Of a stretch of DNA of 64,000 bases, positions 24,108 to 32,004 are shown piece by piece. Under the pieces are notes generated by a model. The model was not told where the DNA came from. It worked only from the letters and a program-made list of their open reading frames with translations, and did no database searches. Origin of the DNA: COMBO-56-21 sp963705355 (GTDB taxonomy: Archaea; Thermoplasmatota; Thermoplasmata; UBA10834); assembly GCA_963705355.1 (NCBI GenBank), contig OY970070.1, forward strand, positions 682,001 to 746,000. The letters are read 5' to 3'. Every line of letters begins with the position of its first letter. The stretch's first letter is position 1. A program made the translations under genes and the position numbers.

Positions 24108-25523
24108 TCAGAAAAGTACCTTCTTTCCCAGCTTCGCCCTCTCAACGTTCCCGTGCAATTCGGAGAACACCTTCGCGTGCTTGGTGTGTATCGGGACGAG
24201 CCTGTCCGGGTCAGCGTTCCCGATGAACGCTTCCAACTCCTCCCTGCAAGCATGGCCGGAGGCGTGATGGTGGTGTTTGCTCAGCTTCAGAAGTTTCAGC
24301 CAGTTTCTCAAACGCCTCTCGTCGATCAGCTGCTCCTCATTGTGCGCCTCTGAGGTCGAGTGGATGTAGATGCTGCCAGGAGGCATCTCGAAATCCAGGA
24401 GGTTGGTCATGTCATAGAACCCTGAGTGGAGTATCCGCTTTTCCCCGCCCTTTGCGACATCAGGGCCGCGGATCACATTGCCACAGCTGAGGAACTGGCG
24501 CTCCCAGGTTTTGTAGTCACTGTCGTCGAAGTTGCCCTTGCCCTTCTTCTCCATGAGCAGTTCGATGGATGGTTCGGTTCGAGGGTCTGGAAGTGTTAGG
24601 CCTTTCGACCTCATCGTGGACAGGATCAACGCGTCTCTGAAGGTCAGAACTAATGTGCGCCCGCTCTCCTTGGCAGCCTCCAGGAATGTCTCGAGCCGCT
24701 GCAGGTCCTTGTAGGCGAAGTCAGCGACGACCAACCCCTTCGCCTGCTTGGCCAGGTCAACAACGGCCGTCCTGACTTCCTTCTCAGACGGCTTGCCACG
24801 CTCATGCACGCGAGTCCCCTCGCACAGCATGATGTCAATCTCGTTCCCCGATATCCGCCGCATCGTCTCCGCGGTCGTGTTGCCGAACCCTTCCACCCGC
24901 AGGTCCCCGGAATACAGTAGCGAGCCCTCAGATGTGTGGACCAAATAACTCATCGCGCCGGGGACCGAGTGATCGACAGGCAAGCCCTCGACCACGATGC
25001 CGTCCACTGCCACTTTCTTGTTCGGCTCAACAACGACCCACTTCCTTCTCACGACATCATCAGACCTACTGGATGGCCTTCGTTTGTACTCGAATATCTC
25101 GCTCTCGAAGTCGTGGACGTTGCAGATGCTGAGCGCTTCAGCCATGGCGGACGATTGCAGCGAGGCGTAAACTGGCACGTTCTCGTTCAGGAAGGCGATG
25201 TATGAGGAGTGGTCCATGTGTATGTGAGTGAGGAAGACCGCCTGGACGGGGCAGGCATCCGATGTCCCCATGCCGAGCATCTTGAGGTAGTCCGACCGGT
25301 AGACGCCGCAGAAGTCAGGATGCATCGCATCGGGCAGCAGGCCAGTGCGAATGAGGTCGGTCAGGCCTGCGGACGCGCGGGGTCTCAGGTACTCCTCGAA
25401 GTACTTACCCTTCTGATTGTAGCTGAGGCCGAGGTCGAGGAAGATCCGACTCCCGCGGTCTTCCAGAAGGATCTTGTTCCCTCCGATCTCGTTGACCCCA
25501 CCGTGGAGCGTTATGCTTGTCAT
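24108..25523 (-). CDS. Metallo-beta-lactamase/beta-CASP nuclease, RNase J-like
   Basis: 471 residues. The metallo-beta-lactamase zinc motif 'THIHMDHSS' puts ligands at H100, H102, D104 and H105; another histidine is in 'GLPVDHSVPGA' and an Asp in 'LLYSGDLRVEG'. The beta-CASP tail has 'HASGHA' (420-425) followed by 'RLVPIHTKHA', the RNase J pattern. The protein is therefore probably an RNA 5'-3' exonuclease or endonuclease active in RNA processing. Compared with canonical archaeal RNase J it has a longer insert between the first strands and the zinc motif (residues about 35-90). It ends just upstream of the tdh promoter and is followed at its start by a HAD-family gene on the same strand. Confidence 0.82.
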   Translation of the reverse strand: MTSITLHGGVNEIGGNKILLEDRGSRIFLDLGLSYNQKGKYFEEYLRPRASAGLTDLIRTGLLPDAMHPDFCGVYRSDYLKMLGMGTSDACPVQAVFLTHIHMDHSSYIAFLNENVPVYASLQSSAMAEALSICNVHDFESEIFEYKRRPSSRSDDVVRRKWVVVEPNKKVAVDGIVVEGLPVDHSVPGAMSYLVHTSEGSLLYSGDLRVEGFGNTTAETMRRISGNEIDIMLCEGTRVHERGKPSEKEVRTAVVDLAKQAKGLVVADFAYKDLQRLETFLEAAKESGRTLVLTFRDALILSTMRSKGLTLPDPRTEPSIELLMEKKGKGNFDDSDYKTWERQFLSCGNVIRGPDVAKGGEKRILHSGFYDMTNLLDFEMPPGSIYIHSTSEAHNEEQLIDERRLRNWLKLLKLSKHHHHASGHACREELEAFIGNADPDRLVPIHTKHAKVFSELHGNVERAKLGKKVLF

Positions 25524-25532
25524 GCGTCTCCC

Positions 25533-26180
25533 TCATGAGTTCGACATCGCCATCAAGCTTTTGGTTTGCGCGCTGCGAACACGGGGCAGTATATCCCTCA
25601 GAACATCAGCAGTGTGGAAGTCGTCCAATGATGCGATGTGCGGCCTGCGCTGACCCATCTCCTCGGCCAAGTCCGCGATTTTCAGCCACGATGGCAATTC
25701 AGAGATACCCTTGATCCTCTCCGCTCTGGCCCAGCTGTTGTACGGTCTGTCCACTAGGATGGCCTCCACGCCAATCCTCCTGACAGGGTACAGGTCGAGA
25801 ACCGGCATGTCGCCCACCATGACGGCCTCCTCCCGCTTGAATCCCTTTCTATAGAGATACTTGGCAATCAGCTTGCCCTTGTTGTCGTTCAGCATGATCT
25901 CGTCGAAGAGATGGCGGATGCCGAACTTGTCGAGCAAGGCGGTCAGTATCTCCTTCGGGTTCTTCGAAACGATGCACAAGGTCTCGACTTGTCCTCTTAG
26001 TGCCTCGAGCGATTCTCTGACGCCCTTGTCCAGCTCGAAGAACTCGACTGCGGCATCAGGTGAAGGGTCCGCCCAGAACTCCCAGCGAGACTTGCCGTTC
26101 TTGGGCACATAGAGTGTGCCCTCCGCATCAAGGAACACGTGTCTGAATTTCCGCACCTTCTGTGCATCCCATTGGCTCAT
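25533..26180 (-). CDS. HAD-superfamily hydrolase
   Basis: 215 residues from the ATG at 26180 ('MSQWDAQKVRKFRHVFLDAE'). Motif I is 'FLDAEGTLY': nucleophile D18 is present but the usual second Asp is Glu20. Motif II is in 'LCIVSKNP' and motif III in 'VMVGDMPVLD'. This fits a small phosphatase; the substrate is unknown. The frame is open upstream to 26231, but that part overlaps the operator region. It ends nine bases before the RNase J-like gene and is transcribed divergently from the CARF-HTH pair across a shared control region. Confidence 0.8.
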   Translation of the reverse strand: MSQWDAQKVRKFRHVFLDAEGTLYVPKNGKSRWEFWADPSPDAAVEFFELDKGVRESLEALRGQVETLCIVSKNPKEILTALLDKFGIRHLFDEIMLNDNKGKLIAKYLYRKGFKREEAVMVGDMPVLDLYPVRRIGVEAILVDRPYNSWARAERIKGISELPSWLKIADLAEEMGQRRPHIASLDDFHTADVLRDILPRVRSAQTKSLMAMSNS

Positions 26181-26222
26181 GATTGGTGAAGTCGCAGGCC
26201 CGGTATTGATGGAGATCAGATA

Positions 26223-26318
26223 TCGTATCATATCGGCTGATACGAAGAGGCATGGCTCTGGAGGAATTGTGTCAGCACCGGATTTAATATTAGTATGATA
26301 ATTATTATTACGGTATCA
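26223..26318. promoter_or_regulatory. Divergent HAD / CARF-HTH promoter with candidate operator
   Basis: TCGTATCA (26223-26230) and TGATACGA (26238-26245) form a perfect 8-bp inverted repeat with a 7-base spacer. A third half-site, GTATCA, is at 26313-26318, at the start predicted from the TATA-like TTTAATAT (26283-26290) of the CARF gene. The palindrome lies in the HAD promoter. This is a typical layout for an autoregulator controlling both directions. Confidence 0.5.
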
Positions 26319-26364
26319 CAAGAAGTAAATGGAACCGACGACATACACTATCTCGGCGAGAAGA

Positions 26365-27033
26365 ATGGTAGTTGTCTTCGGTACCCTTGGCTTTCGTCCA
26401 AAGTCCCTGGTTCCAACAATAAGATCCACGCCAAATGTGGACAAGGTCGTGTTCTACTGCGGTGCGGACAAGTCCGACACAGAGGCGACGAGGAGGGTCG
26501 GGGAGGCGAGGAAGGCTGTCCTGGAGTATTGCCGAAGCATGAAGCTTGCAGTCGAGGCGGTTGACTTGGACGATCCATTCGACTTCAAGAACATCGCAGT
26601 GAGGATCAGGGGCGACATTCGCAAGCACAAGCGCGAGGGCAGAGAGATTGCGATTTTCAACATAGCCGGGGGAACGAAACCCACCTCTGCTGCGGCCTTG
26701 CTGGTTTGCATCCTGGAGGGAATACCGACGGTGTACGTCCACGACCTGACCTACGAAGAGATCCCGCTGCCGCTGCTGAAGATGGAATATAGCCAGGTGC
26801 TATCGGGCGAGGAGCGAGAGATACTCAAGACGTTGTCGAAAAACAAGTCGAGGAAGCTAACAGAGGTCGAGCTGGCATCGCTGATTGGAAAGCACAAGGC
26901 AACCGTCAACCACCACCTCCGCAACCTCGTCGCCAAAGGCGCGGTGAGGCTGGAGAGACACCCGGACGACTCGAGGAAGAAGGTCGTGGTCGTCGAGGAG
27001 TCGACGGAGCTCCTGCTTGGTGATGACGAGTGA
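26365..27033 (+). CDS. CARF-domain winged-helix regulator (Csa3-like), first of a pair
   Basis: 222 residues from the ATG at 26365; an in-frame ATG at 26329 adds 12 residues of no family character. Residues 1-135 form a Rossmann-like CARF domain: first strand and loop 'MVVVFGTLGFRPKS' and the ligand loop 'NIAGGTKPTS' (GGTK at 102-105). Residues about 145-215 are a winged helix ('LASLIGKHKATVNHHLRNLV'). This is the architecture of Csa3 regulators, whose CARF domain senses cyclic oligoadenylate in type III CRISPR immunity. There is no CRISPR array, cas gene or CARF effector in the window, so the link is by family only. The GTGA stop/start overlap with the second CARF gene implies co-translation and perhaps a heterodimer. 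Confidence 0.82.
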   Translation: MVVVFGTLGFRPKSLVPTIRSTPNVDKVVFYCGADKSDTEATRRVGEARKAVLEYCRSMKLAVEAVDLDDPFDFKNIAVRIRGDIRKHKREGREIAIFNIAGGTKPTSAAALLVCILEGIPTVYVHDLTYEEIPLPLLKMEYSQVLSGEEREILKTLSKNKSRKLTEVELASLIGKHKATVNHHLRNLVAKGAVRLERHPDDSRKKVVVVEESTELLLGDDE

Positions 27034-27680
27034 GAATCCTTGTTTCCACCTTCGGTCCTGAGGACGCTGAAAGGGTCCTGCAGGCCATGAGGCAGCTTCC
27101 ATATGACAAGCTGGTCCTCATCGGCCAGGAAGGCATCCAAGGATGCGAAGCGTTTCAGAGGATCAAGAACCTCGAAGATATGGCTGGCCATGCGGTCGAC
27201 GCCGAGACTGTTGATGAAGATGATTTCATGGCGCTCGTCGACGGAGTATCGGAGATACTCCTGAGACATGCAAACGGCGGAAGGAATCCCGTGACACTGA
27301 ACATCAGCGGCGGATCGAAGTTGCTGGGTGATGCCGCGCTGCTTGCGGCATTCCGCTTCGGATTGGAGGCGTTCCATTTCGACGGCAGGATCACCAAACT
27401 GCCGGTTCTCCAAGGGGCGACCGCGAAGGACAGATTCACGACTTCTCAGACGAGACTGATCAACGTGATTGGGGAAAAGAATCTGGTCTTGGACGATCTG
27501 ATCGTCAAGATGAAACCGGCGAGCAAGCAATCAACCGAGAGAGTGATTCGAGAACTTAGGAAGCAGAACCTGCTCAGACCCGAGGTGCGCAGAAGGAAGG
27601 TCCGCTTGTCACTGTCACCCTCGGGGTTGGAGGTCTTCCGCGCTATCCGCCTGACCGCAACGAACAAGAGACCAGATTAG
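27030..27680 (+). CDS. CARF-domain winged-helix regulator (Csa3-like), second of a pair
   Basis: 216 residues, GTG start overlapping the upstream TGA. Residues 1-125 are CARF-like: 'MRILVSTFGPEDAERVLQAM' at the N-terminus and the ligand loop 'LNISGGSKLLGDAAL' (GGSK at 94-97). Residues about 138-206 are a winged helix ('PASKQSTERVIRELRKQNLL') ending in a basic wing. It differs clearly from the first protein, with a shorter CARF domain and no close identity outside the loop motifs, so the pair is not a recent duplication. It converges with the GPN GTPase gene, overlapping it by four bases. Confidence 0.78.
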   Translation: MRILVSTFGPEDAERVLQAMRQLPYDKLVLIGQEGIQGCEAFQRIKNLEDMAGHAVDAETVDEDDFMALVDGVSEILLRHANGGRNPVTLNISGGSKLLGDAALLAAFRFGLEAFHFDGRITKLPVLQGATAKDRFTTSQTRLINVIGEKNLVLDDLIVKMKPASKQSTERVIRELRKQNLLRPEVRRRKVRLSLSPSGLEVFRAIRLTATNKRPD

Positions 27681-28450
27681 TCGTGCTTCTCTAGGTCCTC
27701 TCCGCCCTCGAATACCTGCTGGGCGAGACTGTAGATGTCCTCGAGTCCATCTCCCGAGTCCGCGCTCACGGGCATTAGCGTTCTCCCGACGCCCACGCTC
27801 TCCAGTGCCTGAAGGAACTCTGCATTCAGCTGGGTCTGACTGTCGACAGACTCGTCGAGGAGGGCGTTGAAAAGGGCGTAGTAGTCTCCACTCCATTCTT
27901 CGATCTTCATCTTCTCCATGTCGGACAGAACATCGGCTTTTGCGAGCACGGAGATCATTGGCAACGGGAGCCTGAAGTGTACAGACGCCGCCAGCATCAG
28001 CGAGGACACGAAACCGTTCGGGGTCTTGGCCAGAGCAGGGTCGAACAGATACACGAGCATAGCGGCCTGCCCGCTCAACTCTTCGAGCACCAGCCTGCTG
28101 CTCTGCCTGAACGAAAACAGCTCCAACTGGCCTGAGGTATCGATGAGAACGAAATCGGTGTTATATCCCGCCACAACCTGGGCGATCTCTTGGATATTCA
28201 CCGCGAGCATGTCGGCCGCGGCGATCTGCGCCCCGTTCGGTCCGAGGCCGTACTCCTGCATCACCTCCGACAGCTTGATCCAGTCACGGACGTCGACGTC
28301 AGGCGCATAGAGCAGTGTATCCGCGCCAGGGTCCAGGTTGACGGTGATCGCATCATAGCCCTGGTTCTGCAGCCACAGGAGAAAGGCGTTTGTCAGAGTG
28401 CTCTTGCCGCAGCCAGCAGTCCCGACAAAATACAGATGTTTTGCAGCCAT
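27677..28450 (-). CDS. GPN-loop GTPase
   Basis: 257 residues, the size of the archaeal GPN family. The P-loop is 'GTAGCGKST' (from residue 10), and the signature Gly-Pro-Asn is at 70-72 in 'YGLGPNGA'. 'LIDTSGQLELF' is the switch/G3 region and 'AKAD' the base-specificity motif. These dimeric GTPases are related to eukaryotic factors for RNA polymerase II assembly; the role of the single archaeal copy is not settled. It lies between the CARF pair and tRNA-Lys with no apparent functional link. Confidence 0.92.
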   Translation of the reverse strand: MAAKHLYFVGTAGCGKSTLTNAFLLWLQNQGYDAITVNLDPGADTLLYAPDVDVRDWIKLSEVMQEYGLGPNGAQIAAADMLAVNIQEIAQVVAGYNTDFVLIDTSGQLELFSFRQSSRLVLEELSGQAAMLVYLFDPALAKTPNGFVSSLMLAASVHFRLPLPMISVLAKADVLSDMEKMKIEEWSGDYYALFNALLDESVDSQTQLNAEFLQALESVGVGRTLMPVSADSGDGLEDIYSLAQQVFEGGEDLEKHD

Positions 28451-28477
28451 TTCCCGCTCCGCGTGAATGTCAGATGG

Positions 28478-28580
28478 CGGGCTTGAAGGGATTCGAACCC
28501 TTGGCCAACCGGTGTCTCCTTCCGTTCCTTTCAGAACCGAAGTAAGAGCCGGTTGCTCTACCTAGCTGAGCTACAAGCCC
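28478..28580 (-). tRNA. tRNA-Lys (CTT) with a 29-base intron
   Basis: Acceptor stem GGGCTTG/CAAGCCC with discriminator G. D arm TA-GCTC...GAGC. Anticodon stem ACCGG/CCGGT encloses CTCTTA-A, giving anticodon CTT. The intron is at 28514-28542, canonical position 37/38. T arm AAGGG-TTCGAAT-CCCTT. A TATA box (TTTATAAA, 28606-28613) lies about 29 bases upstream of the 5' end. Confidence 0.92.
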
Positions 28581-28743
28581 GCAGACTCGCAGAATATGTC
28601 GACCATTTATAAACCTATCGTGTTTGACAAGAAAGGTTGGGACGACTGGCCTCCTTGGTCCCAGGCTTGAGATATGATTATTCCAACAATTATATATTTA
28701 GAATTCAAAATGAAATGAGTGAAAGAGGTTTGTGTGAAAGGGC

Positions 28744-30201
28744 TCAGCTTTTGCCGAACTCGTTCACTATCGCACTGAGCCCCTTAGACTTGTCAGCGTC
28801 CAGCGGGACCGGCTTGTGCTCCTTCAAGATCTGCTCGATGCGCGCGTTCGCCGCCTCGAGCGAGTCCATGCCGCCTTTGTTCACGGCCTGCTCGAAGGTC
28901 TCCGTCCTCCACATTAGCTGCATGTAGTAGTCGCGCATGTGCGAGAGCGTGTGCTTCTGACCCAGATAGTTCCCGCCTATGCCGACCTTCTTGATCAGGT
29001 CCACTGCTAGCGTCTCATCGCTGACCTCGAACCCGCTCATGGTCTTCAGGGTCATACCAGCTATCTCATGGTCGAACAGCAGCTGCTCGTACGACAGAAG
29101 TGTGGAGCCGTCCGGAACCCCCAGGCCATTGATGACCTCTCCGCCGACAAGGATGCTCGCGGCGGTGGAGAGCTGGTTCTCTATCGATGCCTGCACGCCA
29201 GGGACCTTCGCGCTCGAGCCCATGCCTCCTGTGGAGTTCGGTATCTTGCAGAACTTGGCCATCTCGACCGCGGCAGCGCAAAGGATGGTGCTCTCGGGCG
29301 AGCCGCCTATGTACGCGCCCGACATCGGGTCCATGGCGGAAAGGACGGAGCCGTACATGACGGGCGAACCGGGTTCGTGAGCTTGCATCGCGCATGCGAG
29401 CGCGAGCGTCTCCGCGTGATTGACCACGAGGTCGCCAGCGATCGTTGCGGGACCGTTCATGCCCGCCTGGGCCATGCCGGTGATGTGCACTGGAACATGG
29501 TTCTCCGCCCAGACCATCGCCGCCTCAGTGGTCGGACCTTCGAGCACGAGCGGCGAGACTGTGCAGACCATGGCGGAGATGTAGTGTCTATTCCTCAGCT
29601 CCTCGATGTCGCCCATGATCTCGGCGGCCATCTTGACCTGGGCCCTGGCCTCGTCCGGGTTCGAAGTCGACTCGGTCAGAATGTGCTTCTGAGTGTTCTC
29701 CATCGCGACCCTAACGCCCTCGATCACGTGCATCTTTTCCGGCACATCGTGCGCGACAACCATCGGCTCATAGATGCTTACGTACGGAAGCCAATCGGAT
29801 ATGATCGCCGTCCTGCGAATGTCCTCCAGGACAGACCTTCTTTTGGTCCGCGTCTTGGCCTCCCACACAGCGACTCCGCAACCGTCGGTTGTGAAGTAGC
29901 TGTGGTTGCCGTCAAGGGGGAGATCGAACTCCTTGGTTCGACCCGCAAGGGTGTACGTCTTTGGGATCTTCTTCGAGAGCGAGTTCACGACACTTATAGG
30001 GAACTTGACGACCTCGGTCTTCTCGTCCACGATGGCCCCCGAGCCCTTCAGGGCGCTCCTGGCCGTCTTGCTGTGGACCTTGAGGCCGACGTCCTCCATC
30101 ACCTCGAGGGTGGCCTCGTGGATCATCTTCTTGTCCGTCGTGCTCATCAGCTCGCACTTTGTCTTGACCTTGAAATTGTCTGCGAAGTTCTGGTTTGCCA
30201 T
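28744..30201 (-). CDS. MttB-superfamily methyltransferase without pyrrolysine (first)
   Basis: 485 residues from the ATG at 30201 ('MANQNFADNFKVKTKCELMS'). It belongs to the trimethylamine methyltransferase superfamily (COG5598): 'LEVMEDVGLKVHSKTARSAL' near the N-terminus, 'TDGCGVAVWE', 'TGGMGSSAKVPGVQAS' and 'VGIGGNYLGQKHTL' near the C-terminus. The gene is read through without an in-frame TAG, so it is the non-pyrrolysine type; such proteins include glycine betaine, proline betaine and carnitine demethylases. The expected partners are a corrinoid protein and a reductive activator, and neither is in the window. The substrate cannot be read from the sequence. It follows a second family member by about 100 bases, and the pair is probably co-transcribed. 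Confidence 0.88.
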   Translation of the reverse strand: MANQNFADNFKVKTKCELMSTTDKKMIHEATLEVMEDVGLKVHSKTARSALKGSGAIVDEKTEVVKFPISVVNSLSKKIPKTYTLAGRTKEFDLPLDGNHSYFTTDGCGVAVWEAKTRTKRRSVLEDIRRTAIISDWLPYVSIYEPMVVAHDVPEKMHVIEGVRVAMENTQKHILTESTSNPDEARAQVKMAAEIMGDIEELRNRHYISAMVCTVSPLVLEGPTTEAAMVWAENHVPVHITGMAQAGMNGPATIAGDLVVNHAETLALACAMQAHEPGSPVMYGSVLSAMDPMSGAYIGGSPESTILCAAAVEMAKFCKIPNSTGGMGSSAKVPGVQASIENQLSTAASILVGGEVINGLGVPDGSTLLSYEQLLFDHEIAGMTLKTMSGFEVSDETLAVDLIKKVGIGGNYLGQKHTLSHMRDYYMQLMWRTETFEQAVNKGGMDSLEAANARIEQILKEHKPVPLDADKSKGLSAIVNEFGKS

Positions 30202-30303
30202 TTTGTTCACTTCCTCCTGACACGCAGTCAGATATTGCATCTCGTCGGGATTAACGATTGGCTAGGGTTTGGCCCGATCAGCTGCGGGTGGTTATAGAAA
30301 GAC

Positions 30304-31770
30304 TCAGAAGCTACGTTTCTCCAGGGCATCAGCGCCGATGCTCTTCGAGTACTCCCGAATGATGCTGTCGATGCTCTTTCTGACCTCGGTCTCGAGAGGT
30401 TCGGGATGATGCGAACCAAGAAGCTCGACCATGCGCTCCTTGGCGCGCTTCTTCGCGTCCTTGGAGCCGGCCTCCATCCACCTTGTCCTGCTGGCCCTGT
30501 CCGAGATCCTGGGCGCCAAATGCTCCTTCCTGAAACGCAGCAAGGTGTCCTTCTGCTTCAAGTAGCTGCCCATCGGGCCTACCTTGTTGATGAGTTCGAC
30601 TGAAAGTGTCTGATCGTTCACTTCGATGCCCTCGGAGAACCTGAGGGCATTGGCTGCGATCTCCTCGTCAATTACAAGCTGAACCGGCGAGAACGTGCTG
30701 AAAGCTTCAGTCGCGCCGATGAACAGGTCCGAGAAGTCGGCGCCCGCAGCGGCGGCTGCAAGAGCTGAGAAGGCCTTCTCATATGCGGCTTGCTCATCCA
30801 CCGCCTTTGAGTCGCTCTGAACCCCCATGTTGCTGGGCAGGCCGTAGTACTTGGCGAGTTGCACCGCGCCCACGCCAATGAGAGAGAACTCGGGGGCACC
30901 AGTGGCGGACATCCCGCTCCTCATGTCGAGCGGGCAGGATACTGAGCCGTAGACGATCTTCGGGGATCTAGTGACCGTGCTCGCAATCACGATGGAACTG
31001 AGCACCTCGGCGTTTTGCTGCACGAGGGTCCCCGCGATGGAGGCTGGAGCGGTGCCGCCAGCAAGGGCCATGACTGTGACGAACACTGGCATATCCATTC
31101 GGCAATAGCCGAGCAGGGCCTCCAACATCGTATAATCGTGCCCAAGAGGGCTGATGGGGTCGACGTACCCGCAGAAAAGGGGCTTCTTGCGCAGGATCTC
31201 CCGGTCCCCATAGATGGCCTCTCCCAGCCTCATGGCCATCTCGACATCGTCCTTGCCCGTGCTCCCGCCGTATGTGCACTTTGACGAGTTGATCAGGCCA
31301 GCAGCCATCACCACGATGCTCCTCTCGTAATCGCCGATGTCGCTGGCGTATGTCGGGACATAAGCGATCTGGACATTCTCAAGCGCATCCAAAAGCCTGC
31401 AGCAGAGAATGCCGTCGGCCAATTTAGGAACCCGCGCCTGGTCGGTTTCCGGATCGATGTAGTGAACGCACTCTGCGCCTGGCCCAATCTTAGTCCTGCC
31501 GTCGACGGCCTCGATCGAGTTCTTCTCGCTTCTGGCGTACCACTTGAAATTCTTCTTACAGCTCTTGACGGCCTCCATCACGACCGACTCGGGCATTTTG
31601 ACGATCTTGGTCTTCCGGTCGACCTTGAGGCCTTTTCTCACTAGCAGGTCCAGCGTCTCCGAGGAGTTCACGAGCACTCCAGTCTTGCTGAGGACCTCGA
31701 GGGAAGCGCCATGGATGGCGTCCAATCCATCCTTCTCTATCACCTTCAGCATCTGTTTCCCAGAGACCAT
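30304..31770 (-). CDS. MttB-superfamily methyltransferase without pyrrolysine (second)
   Basis: 488 residues. Same superfamily as its downstream neighbour ('ASLEVLSKTGVLVNSSETLD', 'VDPISPLGHDYTMLEALLGY', 'KVGPMGSYLKQKDTLLRFRK'), but clearly diverged from it throughout, so probably a different methylated amine. No in-frame TAG. A possible feature at the substrate pocket is 'GGSTGKDDVEMAM' where the other protein has 'TSNPDEARAQ'. Upstream gene of the pair. A TATA-like TTTATCT lies at about 31884-31890 on the minus strand, about 115 bases before the start. No corrinoid protein gene is adjacent. Confidence 0.86.
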   Translation of the reverse strand: MVSGKQMLKVIEKDGLDAIHGASLEVLSKTGVLVNSSETLDLLVRKGLKVDRKTKIVKMPESVVMEAVKSCKKNFKWYARSEKNSIEAVDGRTKIGPGAECVHYIDPETDQARVPKLADGILCCRLLDALENVQIAYVPTYASDIGDYERSIVVMAAGLINSSKCTYGGSTGKDDVEMAMRLGEAIYGDREILRKKPLFCGYVDPISPLGHDYTMLEALLGYCRMDMPVFVTVMALAGGTAPASIAGTLVQQNAEVLSSIVIASTVTRSPKIVYGSVSCPLDMRSGMSATGAPEFSLIGVGAVQLAKYYGLPSNMGVQSDSKAVDEQAAYEKAFSALAAAAAGADFSDLFIGATEAFSTFSPVQLVIDEEIAANALRFSEGIEVNDQTLSVELINKVGPMGSYLKQKDTLLRFRKEHLAPRISDRASRTRWMEAGSKDAKKRAKERMVELLGSHHPEPLETEVRKSIDSIIREYSKSIGADALEKRSF

Positions 31771-31972
31771 ACGCCCCTCACTCCATTGCCGGAAGAGACT
31801 TCACTGCTGGTCGATATCAGATGTGCTGGATTCCAGTGAATGGCTCTCACCAGACTTCCCGGCGGCGGGACAATAGACTTCATTCAGATAAAGAAATGCC
31901 AAACGACTTAAGAAAAGCTGCGCGAAGTGATGCATTCAGATTTCATCCGAGCCACACTGCAGGTGCAAAGAG
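31771..31972. other. Intergenic region between divergent MttB and hydrolase genes
   Basis: No gene supported. An open frame from 31927 into the hydrolase gene lies upstream of that gene's likely promoter (TTTATCA, 31973-31979), so I do not count it as coding. Confidence 0.4.
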
Positions 31973-32004
31973 TTTATCATGGGGCCCCGCATTGGCTGTT
32001 CTGG

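Noticed and set aside
26281..26330. AT-rich stretch beside the CARF genes considered as a CRISPR leader or repeat
   Set aside because: No direct repeats with regular spacers occur here or elsewhere in the window; the stretch reads as a TATA-type promoter.
28744..31770. Pyrrolysine-type trimethylamine methyltransferase genes
   Set aside because: Both genes are full length without an in-frame TAG, and no pylT or pyl genes are visible, so the pyrrolysine explanation does not apply.
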